In this document: one piece after another, positions 8,073-13,750 of the stretch
How the letters are laid out: each line of letters opens with the position of its first letter
How positions within the stretch are numbered: position 1 is the stretch's first letter
From: Candidatus Dadabacteria bacterium
Lineage (GTDB): Bacteria; Desulfobacterota_D; UBA1144; Nemesobacterales; JADFKM01
Direction: 5' to 3'
DNA: 19,812 bases
Assembly: GCA_022564935.1 (NCBI GenBank)
Contig: JADFKM010000038.1
Span: 1 to 19,812, forward strand
Notes under the pieces: model-generated
The model's input: the letters and a program-made list of their open reading frames with translations, nothing else
Databases searched by the model: none
What the model was told of the DNA's origin: nothing
Program-made: the position numbers and the translations under genes

Positions 8073-8453
8073 TGTACTACAGTCTCATAAATAATAACTT
8101 TTAAGATTATCAGGTTCAAACTTACACTGAGTACTGGGAGAGGAATTTCCAATGTAGTTTATAAGGAGAAAGCGATTTTGGATGAAAATTTGACGAGATA
8201 GTGGACTTTACCCTAATTTATTGTGAATTATTGTAAATGCTCAGATAACCATCGGGTCAAAGATACAGAGCGTGGTAGGTTGTTCTACATATCGCTCTAA
8301 CTTCTGCTTGTCAAGTTAATTTAAATGGGCATTTGTTAATTATCCAAAAATAGTGTACCGAGTTATTCTTTATAAATTATTAATTAGGGTAATTATGCGG
8401 AAAATTCCGTATAATAATTAGGTCCCAGGAGATTCAGGAGGAGGTTCTGTGTG
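8073..8453. other. AT-rich divergent intergenic region
   Basis: About 380 AT-rich bases separate the FkbM gene (-) from the next gene (+). Apart from the palindrome over a TATAAT at 8392-8415 and the strong ribosome binding site AGGAGGAGG at 8436-8444, I see no gene or RNA here. Confidence 0.5.
8392..8415. promoter_or_regulatory. Imperfect 24-base palindrome overlapping a -10 box
   Basis: The arms ATTATGCGGAA and TTCCGTATAAT pair at 10 of 11 positions around an AA centre. The right arm ends in TATAAT (8410-8415), so a protein bound here would cover the -10 of the gene at 8454. It could equally be a hairpin near the 5' end of the message. No good -35 is seen 17 bases upstream. Confidence 0.4.
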
Positions 8454-8924
8454 ATGCATCAAACATTGCTGAGTTTAACTGGTCTAGAGATCTTCTTTAT
8501 CTGCTCGACCATTATTTCTTTGGTCTTCAACCTACTTCAGTGGCGCTACAGGAAAGCTTCGAAAGAGCCTCTGTCAAATTCCTTAGTTGCGATTTTCAAC
8601 GATATAAAGTCAAAGACGAATGGCGTTTTTCTCGTCTATAACGCCCTCTTCAATCTGAACAATCCTCACAAGGACATCAACACTCTCAGGTGGGAGTACG
8701 GCCTTTTCGCTCAATCGGTCATCGGTTATCTCCAAGGCTTTCAGGAGCAGCTTTTTGGCGTGCTTGTATCACTGAAGCCCGAAGATAAAGGCGGCCAGCA
8801 GGCCTTTCGAGCAACAGACTACGGCCTAACTGAGCAAGAAAAGGAGCTAAGGGAACAGTATTTCCAGCAGCACAAAGCGACTAATGCAGCACCCGCTAAT
8901 CAGGAATCGCAGTCTAACCGATGA
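8454..8924 (+). CDS. Unknown protein with an N-terminal membrane anchor
   Basis: The protein has 156 residues from this ATG; a GTG one codon earlier (8451) is also possible. AGGAGGAGG at 8436-8444 is an excellent ribosome binding site, 9 bases before the ATG. Residues ~10-30 (LEIFFICSTIISLVFNLLQW) form one membrane helix followed by basic residues (RYRKASK), so the rest should face the cytoplasm. The body is mainly helical, with a polar glutamine-rich end (EQYFQQHK and onward). I recognise no family or catalytic motif. It lies between an AT-rich intergenic region and the tail of a glycosyltransferase, so it may have arrived with the segment that broke that gene. A role in surface glycan assembly would be guesswork. 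Confidence 0.6.
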   Translation: MHQTLLSLTGLEIFFICSTIISLVFNLLQWRYRKASKEPLSNSLVAIFNDIKSKTNGVFLVYNALFNLNNPHKDINTLRWEYGLFAQSVIGYLQGFQEQLFGVLVSLKPEDKGGQQAFRATDYGLTEQEKELREQYFQQHKATNAAPANQESQSNR

Positions 8925-9087
8925 TGCCGAAGAGCTTTACAGAGGTATTAAATCCGTTCTTGACGACCGGGGGCTAGCCGGGAGATTGTCTTCGAGAGGA
9001 AGAAGCCTTGTTGAAAGCTCATATGAGAGTGGGAGGGTTGCCGAGCTGATGATAAGGGAGTTCGATGCTATTTTATCCGGTTCGTGA
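8914..9087 (+). pseudogene. C-terminal fragment of a GT4-type glycosyltransferase
   Basis: About 57 residues beginning LTDDAEELYRGIKSVLDD and continuing LAGRLSSRGRSLVESSYESG then VAELMIREFDAIL match the last helices of group 1 (GT4) glycosyltransferases. In those, an alpha-helical tail with D-x-x-L-x-x-x-I, a LA-x-x-L-x-x-x-G-R motif and a final Y-E-x-x-L-like helix wraps back over the nucleotide-sugar domain. The catalytic domain (E-x7-E, sugar-nucleotide site) is absent: just upstream in this frame the sequence overlaps the end of the preceding unknown gene. An in-frame ATG at 8884 exists but has no ribosome binding site. The fragment ends 21 bases before galE, suggesting an ancestral operon GT4-galE-GT2. 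Confidence 0.75.
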
Positions 9088-9108
9088 GGGGTTCCTAGGA
9101 GAAATGAG

Positions 9109-10098
9109 TTGAATGTTCTTGTAACGGGAGGTGCCGGCTATATAGGCTCTCATGCGGTTAAGAGGCTTCAGGGTTTAGGCCACAATCCCGTCATATACGA
9201 CAATTTGTCAAGGGGTAACGAGTGGGCTTTATTGAGCGATTCCGTTATTGGGGACATAAGGGATGGAGAGAGGCTCATCGAGATATTCAAGAAGTTCAAT
9301 ATTGAGGTCGTCATGCATTTTGCCGCCCTTGCATATGTGGGGGAGTCGGTTGAGAAGCCTGAGATGTATTTTGATAACAATATTTCGGGCGGCATAAACC
9401 TCATAAACTCATGCTTGGAGTTCGGAATAAAGCACTTTATCTTCTCTTCCTCGTGCGCTGTGTACGGACTCCCATCTCAAATCCCGATTGACGAGAGCCA
9501 CTCAAGGCTGCCTATAAGTCCTTACGGCGAAACAAAACTGGCTGTTGAGAAAGTGCTGGATTGGTACGACAGGTTGGGCAAACTGAAACACGTCTCCCTC
9601 AGGTATTTCAATGTAGCGGGCTGCGACACGGAGGGCGAGATAGGCGAGTGGCATAGTCCCGAAACGCATATCATTCCTAACGTGCTGCTGAGTTCTCTGG
9701 GACTCAAACCGGAATTTAGAATCTTCGGCGACGATTACGACACCCCCGACGGCACATGCATCAGGGATTATGTACATGTGGCCGACCTAGTTGAAGCTCA
9801 CGTGCTTGCTATGGAGCGTCTTATGGAAACGGGCAGGTCTGAGGTGTTTAATTTGGGCAATTCTAGGGGTTTTTCGGTTAAGGAAATAGTGGAGGAGTGC
9901 GAGAAGGTGACCGGAGCGAAAATTAACGTGGCTACCGATAATAGAAGACAGGGGGACCCTCCGGTGCTTGTTTCCGACTCCAAAAAGGTCAGGGCGGAAC
10001 TGGGCTGGAGGCCCGCTTACAGCGGAATAGAGACTATAATTCAAACCCACTGGGACTGGCTTAAGAAGGCAAAGGAAAGGGGAATCTGCAATAGTTGA
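9109..10098 (+). CDS. galE: UDP-glucose 4-epimerase
   Basis: The protein has 329 residues, the normal GalE length, and is a short-chain dehydrogenase-type enzyme. The Rossmann NAD-binding motif TGGAGYIGSH is at residues 6-15. The catalytic serine region is SSSCAVYG (113-120) and the Tyr-x-x-x-Lys pair is Tyr139/Lys143 in SPYGETKLAVEK. The later segment SLRYFNVAGCD and the RDYVHVADLVEAHVLAM helix are typical of GalE. It interconverts UDP-glucose and UDP-galactose in the cytosol and supplies sugars for surface glycans. The start is a TTG: AGGAGA (9097-9102) lies 6 bases before it and the glycine-rich motif follows at once; the nearby ATG at 9104 hits a stop after two codons. It sits between two broken glycosyltransferase genes. 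Confidence 0.95.
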   Translation: MNVLVTGGAGYIGSHAVKRLQGLGHNPVIYDNLSRGNEWALLSDSVIGDIRDGERLIEIFKKFNIEVVMHFAALAYVGESVEKPEMYFDNNISGGINLINSCLEFGIKHFIFSSSCAVYGLPSQIPIDESHSRLPISPYGETKLAVEKVLDWYDRLGKLKHVSLRYFNVAGCDTEGEIGEWHSPETHIIPNVLLSSLGLKPEFRIFGDDYDTPDGTCIRDYVHVADLVEAHVLAMERLMETGRSEVFNLGNSRGFSVKEIVEECEKVTGAKINVATDNRRQGDPPVLVSDSKKVRAELGWRPAYSGIETIIQTHWDWLKKAKERGICNS

Positions 10099-10105
10099 GC
10101 GAGAT

Positions 10106-10204
10106 ATGAGCGGCACGGATTATTCGAAGTTCCCAAAGACAAAAGCACCTATTTCAGCAATAATTCTCACCTATAACGAGGAATTGAACATCAAGCATGC
10201 TTTA
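10106..10204 (+). pseudogene. N-terminal stump of a GT2 glycosyltransferase
   Basis: Thirty-three residues, with ISAIILTYNEELNIKHAL at the end, are the opening strand and helix of a family 2 (GT-A fold) glycosyltransferase of the kind that begins with ILTYNEE. It starts 7 bases after the galE stop, so it was probably the next gene of the polysaccharide operon. At about base 10193-10204 the sequence becomes the reverse strand of an IS1-type transposase. The same frame continues to a stop at 10352-10354, but that tail is only antisense of the transposase. The nucleotide-sugar DXD motif and the rest of the enzyme are missing. Confidence 0.8.
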
Positions 10205-10338
10205 CCTATATCAATTAAGAGTTTTGTAACGGTACCCTTTGCCGCTCCCGTCATTCGGGATGTAGCCCTTATGGAATTACCCTCAACTAAAGCTGATATT
10301 ATTTGTATTTGTTTTTCTATACTTGACCGCTCAAGCAT
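10195..10338 (-). pseudogene. IS1-type transposase, N-terminal fragment
   Basis: The minus strand encodes 48 residues starting at an ATG at 10338, with SIEKQIQIISALVEGNSIRA, then TSRMTG and VTKLLIDIGKAC. This matches the N-terminal helix-turn-helix region of IS1-family transposases, where EGNSIR-S/A-x-x-R-x-T-G, VTKLL and GKAC are conserved. It breaks off after GKAC at the join with the GT2 stump, so the catalytic DDE-type core is gone. Usual IS ends cannot be seen at the break, which means it is a rearrangement and not a simple insertion. The fragment is divergent from the P63C gene, and the spacer between them contains several CAAGCA/TGCTTG copies. Confidence 0.8.
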
Positions 10339-10370
10339 TGTCAAGTATATTTAGCAAGCAATAGTATTTC

Positions 10371-10433
10371 TTGACATTATATGCTTGCATCAGTTATAAT
10401 GCAAGCATATAATATTTATGGAGATGCTTGCAT
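10371..10433 (+). promoter_or_regulatory. Strong promoter with three palindromic operator-like sites ahead of the P63C gene
   Basis: A perfect TTGACA (10371-10376) and TATAAT (10395-10400) are 18 bases apart. The 10-mer ATGCTTGCAT occurs at 10381-10390 (in the spacer), as its reverse complement ATGCAAGCAT at 10399-10408 (over the -10 end), and again at 10424-10433 (overlapping the start codon). A second -10, TATAAT at 10408-10413, is 17 bases from TTGCAT (10385-10390). GGAG at 10420-10423 is the ribosome binding site. The arrangement is that of an autorepressed gene: bound protein would block polymerase and perhaps translation. Looser CAAGCA copies lie at 10332 and near 10354. Confidence 0.65.
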
Positions 10434-11460
10434 GAAAGAAGCTGATAAGAAAAATAGATCAAAAGGGGGCTATGCACGAGCAGAGGCGCTAACGCCTGAA
10501 CGACGTAAAGACATAGCAAGAAAGGCCGCATTGAGCAGATGGGATTCAGATGTGCCACGGGCAGAATTTGAAGGCGATTTCAAAATCGGAGAAAAGTTAA
10601 TATCTGCTGCTGTTTTGCTAAATGGTAAGAGGTTATTGTTTCAATCTACCTTTTTGAAAGCCTTAGGGCGTTCTCGCTCTCCAAAGGCTGGAACTGGCGT
10701 ACTTAGCACTGTCGACGGAATCCCGTTTTTTTTACAAGCAGAAGCATTAAAACCTTTTATTTCCGAGGAGTTATCACAATCGACCACTCCAATATTTTTT
10801 AAATTGAAAAGCGGTAAACGCATGGTTGGTTATGATGCCGAATTATTGCCACAGGTTGCCGAAGTATATCTAAAGATGAGAGATTCTTGTTTATCCGAGG
10901 GCAAAAAAGTACCTAGTCAATATCAACATATTGTTAGAGCATGTGATTTTATCATGAGAGGTTTAGCTCATGTAGGCATTGTAGCCCTAGTCGATGAAGC
11001 CACAGGTTATCAAGAGGTAAGAGATCGCCTTGCCCTACAGGCAATTCTCGACAAATATCTGACCGATGATTATGCAAAATGGACTAAGATATTTCCTGAT
11101 GAATTTTATAAAGAGCTTTTCCGCTTAAAGGGTATATCTTACCCCCCTTCTGCGCATGGACAAAAACCTAGTTACGTCGGTCACTGGACAAATTTTATAA
11201 TTTATTCACGATTGGAAGCAGGAGTATTAAAAGAACTTAAAATTAAAAATCCTCGGTTACTTTCTGGTAATAGAGCAAGAAAGTACCATCAACATTTAAC
11301 AAGGGATTTTGGTCATCCTGAACTTCAAGAATTGTTATCAAATACGATATTTCTAATGAAAGGATGTGTTGACTGGAATGATTTTGAGTGGAAACTCAAC
11401 CGTGCGAGACCTCAATATGGTAACACTCTATTGTTAGATTTTAAAGAACCACAAAATTAA
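10432..11460 (+). CDS. P63C-domain protein with N-terminal KGG/ERRK motif
   Basis: The protein has 342 residues. The ATG at 10432 is chosen because GGAG lies 8 bases upstream and the promoter and operators occupy the preceding in-frame codons. The N-terminus is basic and carries SKGGYARAEALTPERRKDIA followed by RKAALSRW, a helical motif repeated in the neighbouring small gene. The C-terminal half resembles the phage P63C domain, with the signature HVGIVALVDEATGYQEVRDR and FPDEFYKELFRLKGISYPP. P63C proteins are found in phages, prophages and genomic islands, and their biochemical role is not established. There is no signal peptide or membrane segment. Codon use is AT-rich compared with the cof genes, fitting horizontal arrival. 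Its stop shares the bases TTAA with the stop of the convergent gene. Confidence 0.8.
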   Translation: MKEADKKNRSKGGYARAEALTPERRKDIARKAALSRWDSDVPRAEFEGDFKIGEKLISAAVLLNGKRLLFQSTFLKALGRSRSPKAGTGVLSTVDGIPFFLQAEALKPFISEELSQSTTPIFFKLKSGKRMVGYDAELLPQVAEVYLKMRDSCLSEGKKVPSQYQHIVRACDFIMRGLAHVGIVALVDEATGYQEVRDRLALQAILDKYLTDDYAKWTKIFPDEFYKELFRLKGISYPPSAHGQKPSYVGHWTNFIIYSRLEAGVLKELKIKNPRLLSGNRARKYHQHLTRDFGHPELQELLSNTIFLMKGCVDWNDFEWKLNRARPQYGNTLLLDFKEPQN

Positions 11461-11690
11461 CGACCCCACCTTGCTTTAGCCGCTTTCTGGGCAATTTCCT
11501 TGCGTCTTTCAGCTGATAGCTTCTTGGCTCTAGCCTTGCCGCCCTTGAGACCCCCCAGCCTTCCAAGAGCTACAGCGGCAGGGTTCTTTTCAGGTTTTTC
11601 TTCGGACGGTTCTTTCTCGGTGGTTTCTTCGACTATAATCTTAGCTATTACATTTACGTCATCAGACTTCTTTCTTGAGCGCTTAGGCAT
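11457..11690 (-). CDS. Small basic protein with KGG/ERRK/RW motif
   Basis: The protein has 77 residues in three parts: a basic start (MPKRSRKKSDD), an acidic middle (ETTEKEPSEEKPEK), and a basic alanine-lysine C-terminus LKGGKARAKKLSAERRKEIA followed by QKAAKARWGR. The last part matches the N-terminus of the P63C-domain protein on the opposite strand at 18 of 28 positions by eye. Such motif-only proteins are common as small hypotheticals and are sometimes labelled histone-like because of the A/K composition; the function is unknown. A role in binding nucleic acid or pairing with the P63C protein through the shared motif is inference. The two genes converge and overlap by 4 bases. No Shine-Dalgarno precedes the ATG, so translation may be leaderless. 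Confidence 0.65.
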   Translation of the reverse strand: MPKRSRKKSDDVNVIAKIIVEETTEKEPSEEKPEKNPAAVALGRLGGLKGGKARAKKLSAERRKEIAQKAAKARWGR

Positions 11691-11700
11691 ATAAATATTA

Positions 11701-11729
11701 TTGCACAGTTGATGTCCTTTGTCTATACT
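11701..11729 (+). promoter_or_regulatory. Promoter for the 93-residue unknown protein
   Basis: TTGCAC (11701-11706) and TATACT (11724-11729) are separated by exactly 17 bases. Transcription would start near 11736, giving a leader of about 40 bases that contains GGAGG before the ATG at 11775. Confidence 0.5.
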
Positions 11730-11774
11730 TTAAAAAATGTTTTAAAACGATGAAATTGAAGCTGGAGGGATTCA

Positions 11775-12056
11775 ATGGGTGGAGTTAAACGTTTAATGGA
11801 AGAACAAGAAGGTAAACAAAATGTTGCGATTCAAATCGCACTTGAAGCTGGTGTCTTGAAATCATGTGAGTATCACGAAGATTTTATCTTCGATACTGGT
11901 AAAGACATCCTAAATGCCTACATGCTGGCTAATGCAAAATACACTGAAGACCATTACATTGATGTGTTCAACAATAGGAAGGAAATGACGGATTTTATAA
12001 AAGACGTTGTTGAAGAACACCTTCCTGTAGAGTGTCCTTTCTGTGCGAAGCTCTGA
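11775..12056 (+). CDS. Unknown small protein, conserved-looking, with C-terminal CPFC
   Basis: The 93-residue soluble protein begins MGGVKRLMEEQEGKQNVAIQ and continues with ALEAGVLKSCEYHEDFIFDT. It ends with a helical segment (NNRKEMTDFIKDVVEEH) and CPFCAKL. The arrangement C-x-x-H near residues 31-34 and C-x-x-C near the end could hold zinc, but only the positions are seen. Proteins with the E-E-Q-E start and A-L-E-A-G-V-L-x-x-C-E segment occur, to my recollection, as hypotheticals in genomic islands of proteobacteria; no function is known to me. GGAGG at 11763-11767 is a good ribosome binding site and a promoter lies upstream. It is divergent from the small KGG protein. Confidence 0.75.
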   Translation: MGGVKRLMEEQEGKQNVAIQIALEAGVLKSCEYHEDFIFDTGKDILNAYMLANAKYTEDHYIDVFNNRKEMTDFIKDVVEEHLPVECPFCAKL

Positions 12057-12057
12057 A

Positions 12058-12216
12058 ATGAATGAAAGACAAAACGTTTCCTTAAAAAAATTCAAATTGA
12101 CCCACTACCCAAAGCCGGGCGGTTTGAATTTAGAGCTTGAATCGGTCAACATTAATCCCGTTTCACTAGCCCAATCTGCTTCGCGGTATGATAAGAATTT
12201 CCTCCCCCCTGGGTAA
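12058..12216 (+). CDS. Possible 52-residue protein
   Basis: An ATG one base after the stop of the preceding gene opens 52 codons starting MNERQNVSLKKFKLTHYPKP and ending KNFLPPG. There is no ribosome binding site of its own, but the closeness would permit translational coupling. No family is recognised and the length is within reach of chance, so this is a candidate only. Confidence 0.3.
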   Translation: MNERQNVSLKKFKLTHYPKPGGLNLELESVNINPVSLAQSASRYDKNFLPPG

Positions 12217-12351
12217 CCTCATATATTTGCGTCTGACGTAAGCTAGGGCAATCGCTTATTCAGTTGTAAGAAAGTTTAGACGAGCCTCATAAAACTTGTG
12301 TTCGGGCGCGCTCTAACAGCAAGGTTTACCCTTATAAATTCCCTTCGGTTG

Positions 12352-12759
12352 TTAGCCTACCAGATGGAATATTTTCGATAGCAATTCCTTAGAAGTATTG
12401 CTCCCCTTATAGACATAGCCTTTAACACCGTTGTCAAAGCAGTAAGGCAGCAACTCGTCGCTTCCGGTTAACATTATCACGGGAATCCTTTTTAACCCCG
12501 GTGTTCTTTTCAGCAGCTTCAGCAGTACGAGCCCGTTCATGCCGGGCATGAATATGTCGAGAATGATTACCTTCGGCTTGAAGTCGAGGATGATTTTAAG
12601 GGCTTCTTCCCCATTGCTAGCAGTCTTTACATAAAACCCGTTCTTGGTCAGGTATCCTGAATAGAGGTTTCTCAGTTTATCGTTGTCTTCCGCCAACAAG
12701 ACCTTTACCGCCGGAGGAGGTATGAGTAAAGAGCGCTTTGGTTTTTTTGATCTGATCAC
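12352..12759 (-). CDS. Stand-alone response regulator receiver (CheY-like)
   Basis: The protein has 135 residues made of one receiver domain after a short basic leader (MIRSKKPKRS). The acidic pocket is Glu24/Asp25 in LLAEDND, the phosphoacceptor Asp68 in VIILDIFMPGMNG, the switch threonine Thr98 in PVIMLTG, and the conserved lysine Lys118 in YVYKGSN. There is no output domain, so it should act by protein contact like CheY or Spo0F. The GTG start has AGGGGG about 9 bases upstream. A very similar gene lies 73 bases upstream on the same strand, and no histidine kinase is in the window. Confidence 0.9.
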   Translation of the reverse strand: MIRSKKPKRSLLIPPPAVKVLLAEDNDKLRNLYSGYLTKNGFYVKTASNGEEALKIILDFKPKVIILDIFMPGMNGLVLLKLLKRTPGLKRIPVIMLTGSDELLPYCFDNGVKGYVYKGSNTSKELLSKIFHLVG

Positions 12760-12832
12760 GGTTATTAGCCCCCTGATCTAAATTAGCTATGAGTAATGTC
12801 TAAGATTATCGGATTTTGCCCTCAGTAACTGT

Positions 12833-13183
12833 TTATCTGACAAGTGTCGAGATTTTAGTCACCAGTTCCTTACAAGTGTTGCTCCCTTTATTTATGTAAC
12901 TGGATGCTCCGTACTCGAAACATTTTGAGAGGATATCTTCGTTTGCAGTGAGCATTATCACGGGAATTTTGCACAGACCGGCGGTGCCTTTTATGATATT
13001 TAGCAATGTTAATCCGTCGATAACCGGCATGGTTATGTCCAGTATGATAATTTCCGGGGTATAGTTTTCCAAAACGTTGAGGGCATCCTGACCGTCGCTT
13101 GCGGTCACCACATCGAAGTCGTTCATGATCAGATACATTCCGTACAGGTTTCTCAGGTGGTCATTGTCCTCGACCAGCAACAC
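12833..13183 (-). CDS. Second stand-alone response regulator receiver
   Basis: The protein has 116 residues, only a receiver domain. Residues are Glu5/Asp6 in LLVEDND, phosphoacceptor Asp49 in IIILDITMPVIDG, Thr79 in PVIMLTAN and Lys99 in YINKGSNT. It shares about half its positions by eye with the regulator downstream, including the unusual KGSNT-x-KEL ending, so the two come from a tandem duplication. The GTG start at 13183 is only two codons after an in-frame stop and has AGGA just upstream, so no longer start is possible. It probably shares a transcript with the downstream copy. The signal and partner kinase are unknown. Confidence 0.88.
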   Translation of the reverse strand: MLLVEDNDHLRNLYGMYLIMNDFDVVTASDGQDALNVLENYTPEIIILDITMPVIDGLTLLNIIKGTAGLCKIPVIMLTANEDILSKCFEYGASSYINKGSNTCKELVTKISTLVR

Positions 13184-13420
13184 TTTTTCCTACGGTATTA
13201 AAGCGTGTGAATATTCCATAGATTTGGCCATTAGCTCCTTATTAGTTACAGATCTCGACGATTACTAATACAATAATTGTGCCACATGGTTTCATGAGGC
13301 CTTCGAGTCGGCTGGATGGGTGGCTAAGTTGCAAATATAAATCAGTTTTTTAATGTGTGCCGATGCGCAAACTTAAATTGTTAGGTATCCGATGGAGAAA
13401 GATTAAACGCTTAACTAAGC

Positions 13421-13446
13421 TTTTTTGAGACACTTTTTTGAGACAC
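13421..13446. repeat. Perfect tandem 13-base duplication, probable insertion-sequence end
   Basis: TTTTTTGAGACAC occurs twice without a gap (13421-13433 and 13434-13446); a looser CTGAGACA follows at 13457. It directly abuts the stop codon of the transposase remnant (13446-13448), where the terminal inverted repeat of the element would be expected. Confidence 0.6.
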
Positions 13447-13657
13447 TATTTGTTCACTGAGACAAAAGTCCGGGGTGATTTTCTGCTCCGTGTGATGCCA
13501 TTTTCTTTAAGAAACTGCAATGGCGTTTGATATTGAGCGCCTGATGGGGTCTTTTGCCATTATAGATATACTCCCACTGTATGAGCAGTTCGTTAATTTC
13601 CGGCACAGTACATATTGCCACTACGCAGTACCATTGACTGCAGTAGGGATATTCATC
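13446..13657 (-). pseudogene. C-terminal remnant of an integrase-core (DDE) transposase
   Basis: On the minus strand the frame from about 13657 reads VPEINELLIQWEYIYNGK followed by RPHQALNIK, the classical end of an rve-type integrase core as in IS481/IS3-like elements. It then loses frame. Adding one A to the run AAA in the NIK codons continues it as TPLQFLKENGITRSR to SVNK and a stop at 13448-13446. The catalytic D-D part is gone, and an in-frame TAA lies just upstream of the readable part. The remnant lies between the response regulators and the F420 operon, so it marks the right edge of the accessory block. The IS family assignment is by pattern only. Confidence 0.78.
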
Positions 13658-13714
13658 TTAGATCAATTATTTTATTTACTTCTCTTTCCCCACCCTGATC
13701 GAGAAAACCCCGTT

Positions 13715-13743
13715 TTGTAGTCCCCCGCTCGTTCGGTTAAAAT
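13715..13743 (+). promoter_or_regulatory. Candidate promoter for the F420 operon
   Basis: TTGTAG (13715-13720) and TAAAAT (13738-13743) have a 17-base spacer. The -10 ends 7 bases before the cofE ATG with no Shine-Dalgarno, so the message would be leaderless or nearly so. Confidence 0.45.
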
Positions 13744-13750
13744 TCGCACT

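Noticed and set aside
8884-9087. Independent 67-residue gene
   Set aside because: Its content is the conserved tail of a GT4 glycosyltransferase, and the start has no ribosome binding site and lies inside another gene.
10205-10354. Novel C-terminal domain on the GT2 start
   Set aside because: The opposite strand encodes a clear IS1-type transposase N-terminus, so this tail is antisense.
10381-10433. Short CRISPR-like repeat array
   Set aside because: Three 10-base palindromes with unequal spacing of 8 and 15 bases inside a promoter; far too short for CRISPR repeats.
13520-13720. Plus-strand 66-residue hydrophobic reading frame
   Set aside because: It is antisense to the RPHQAL transposase remnant and has no ribosome binding site or family.
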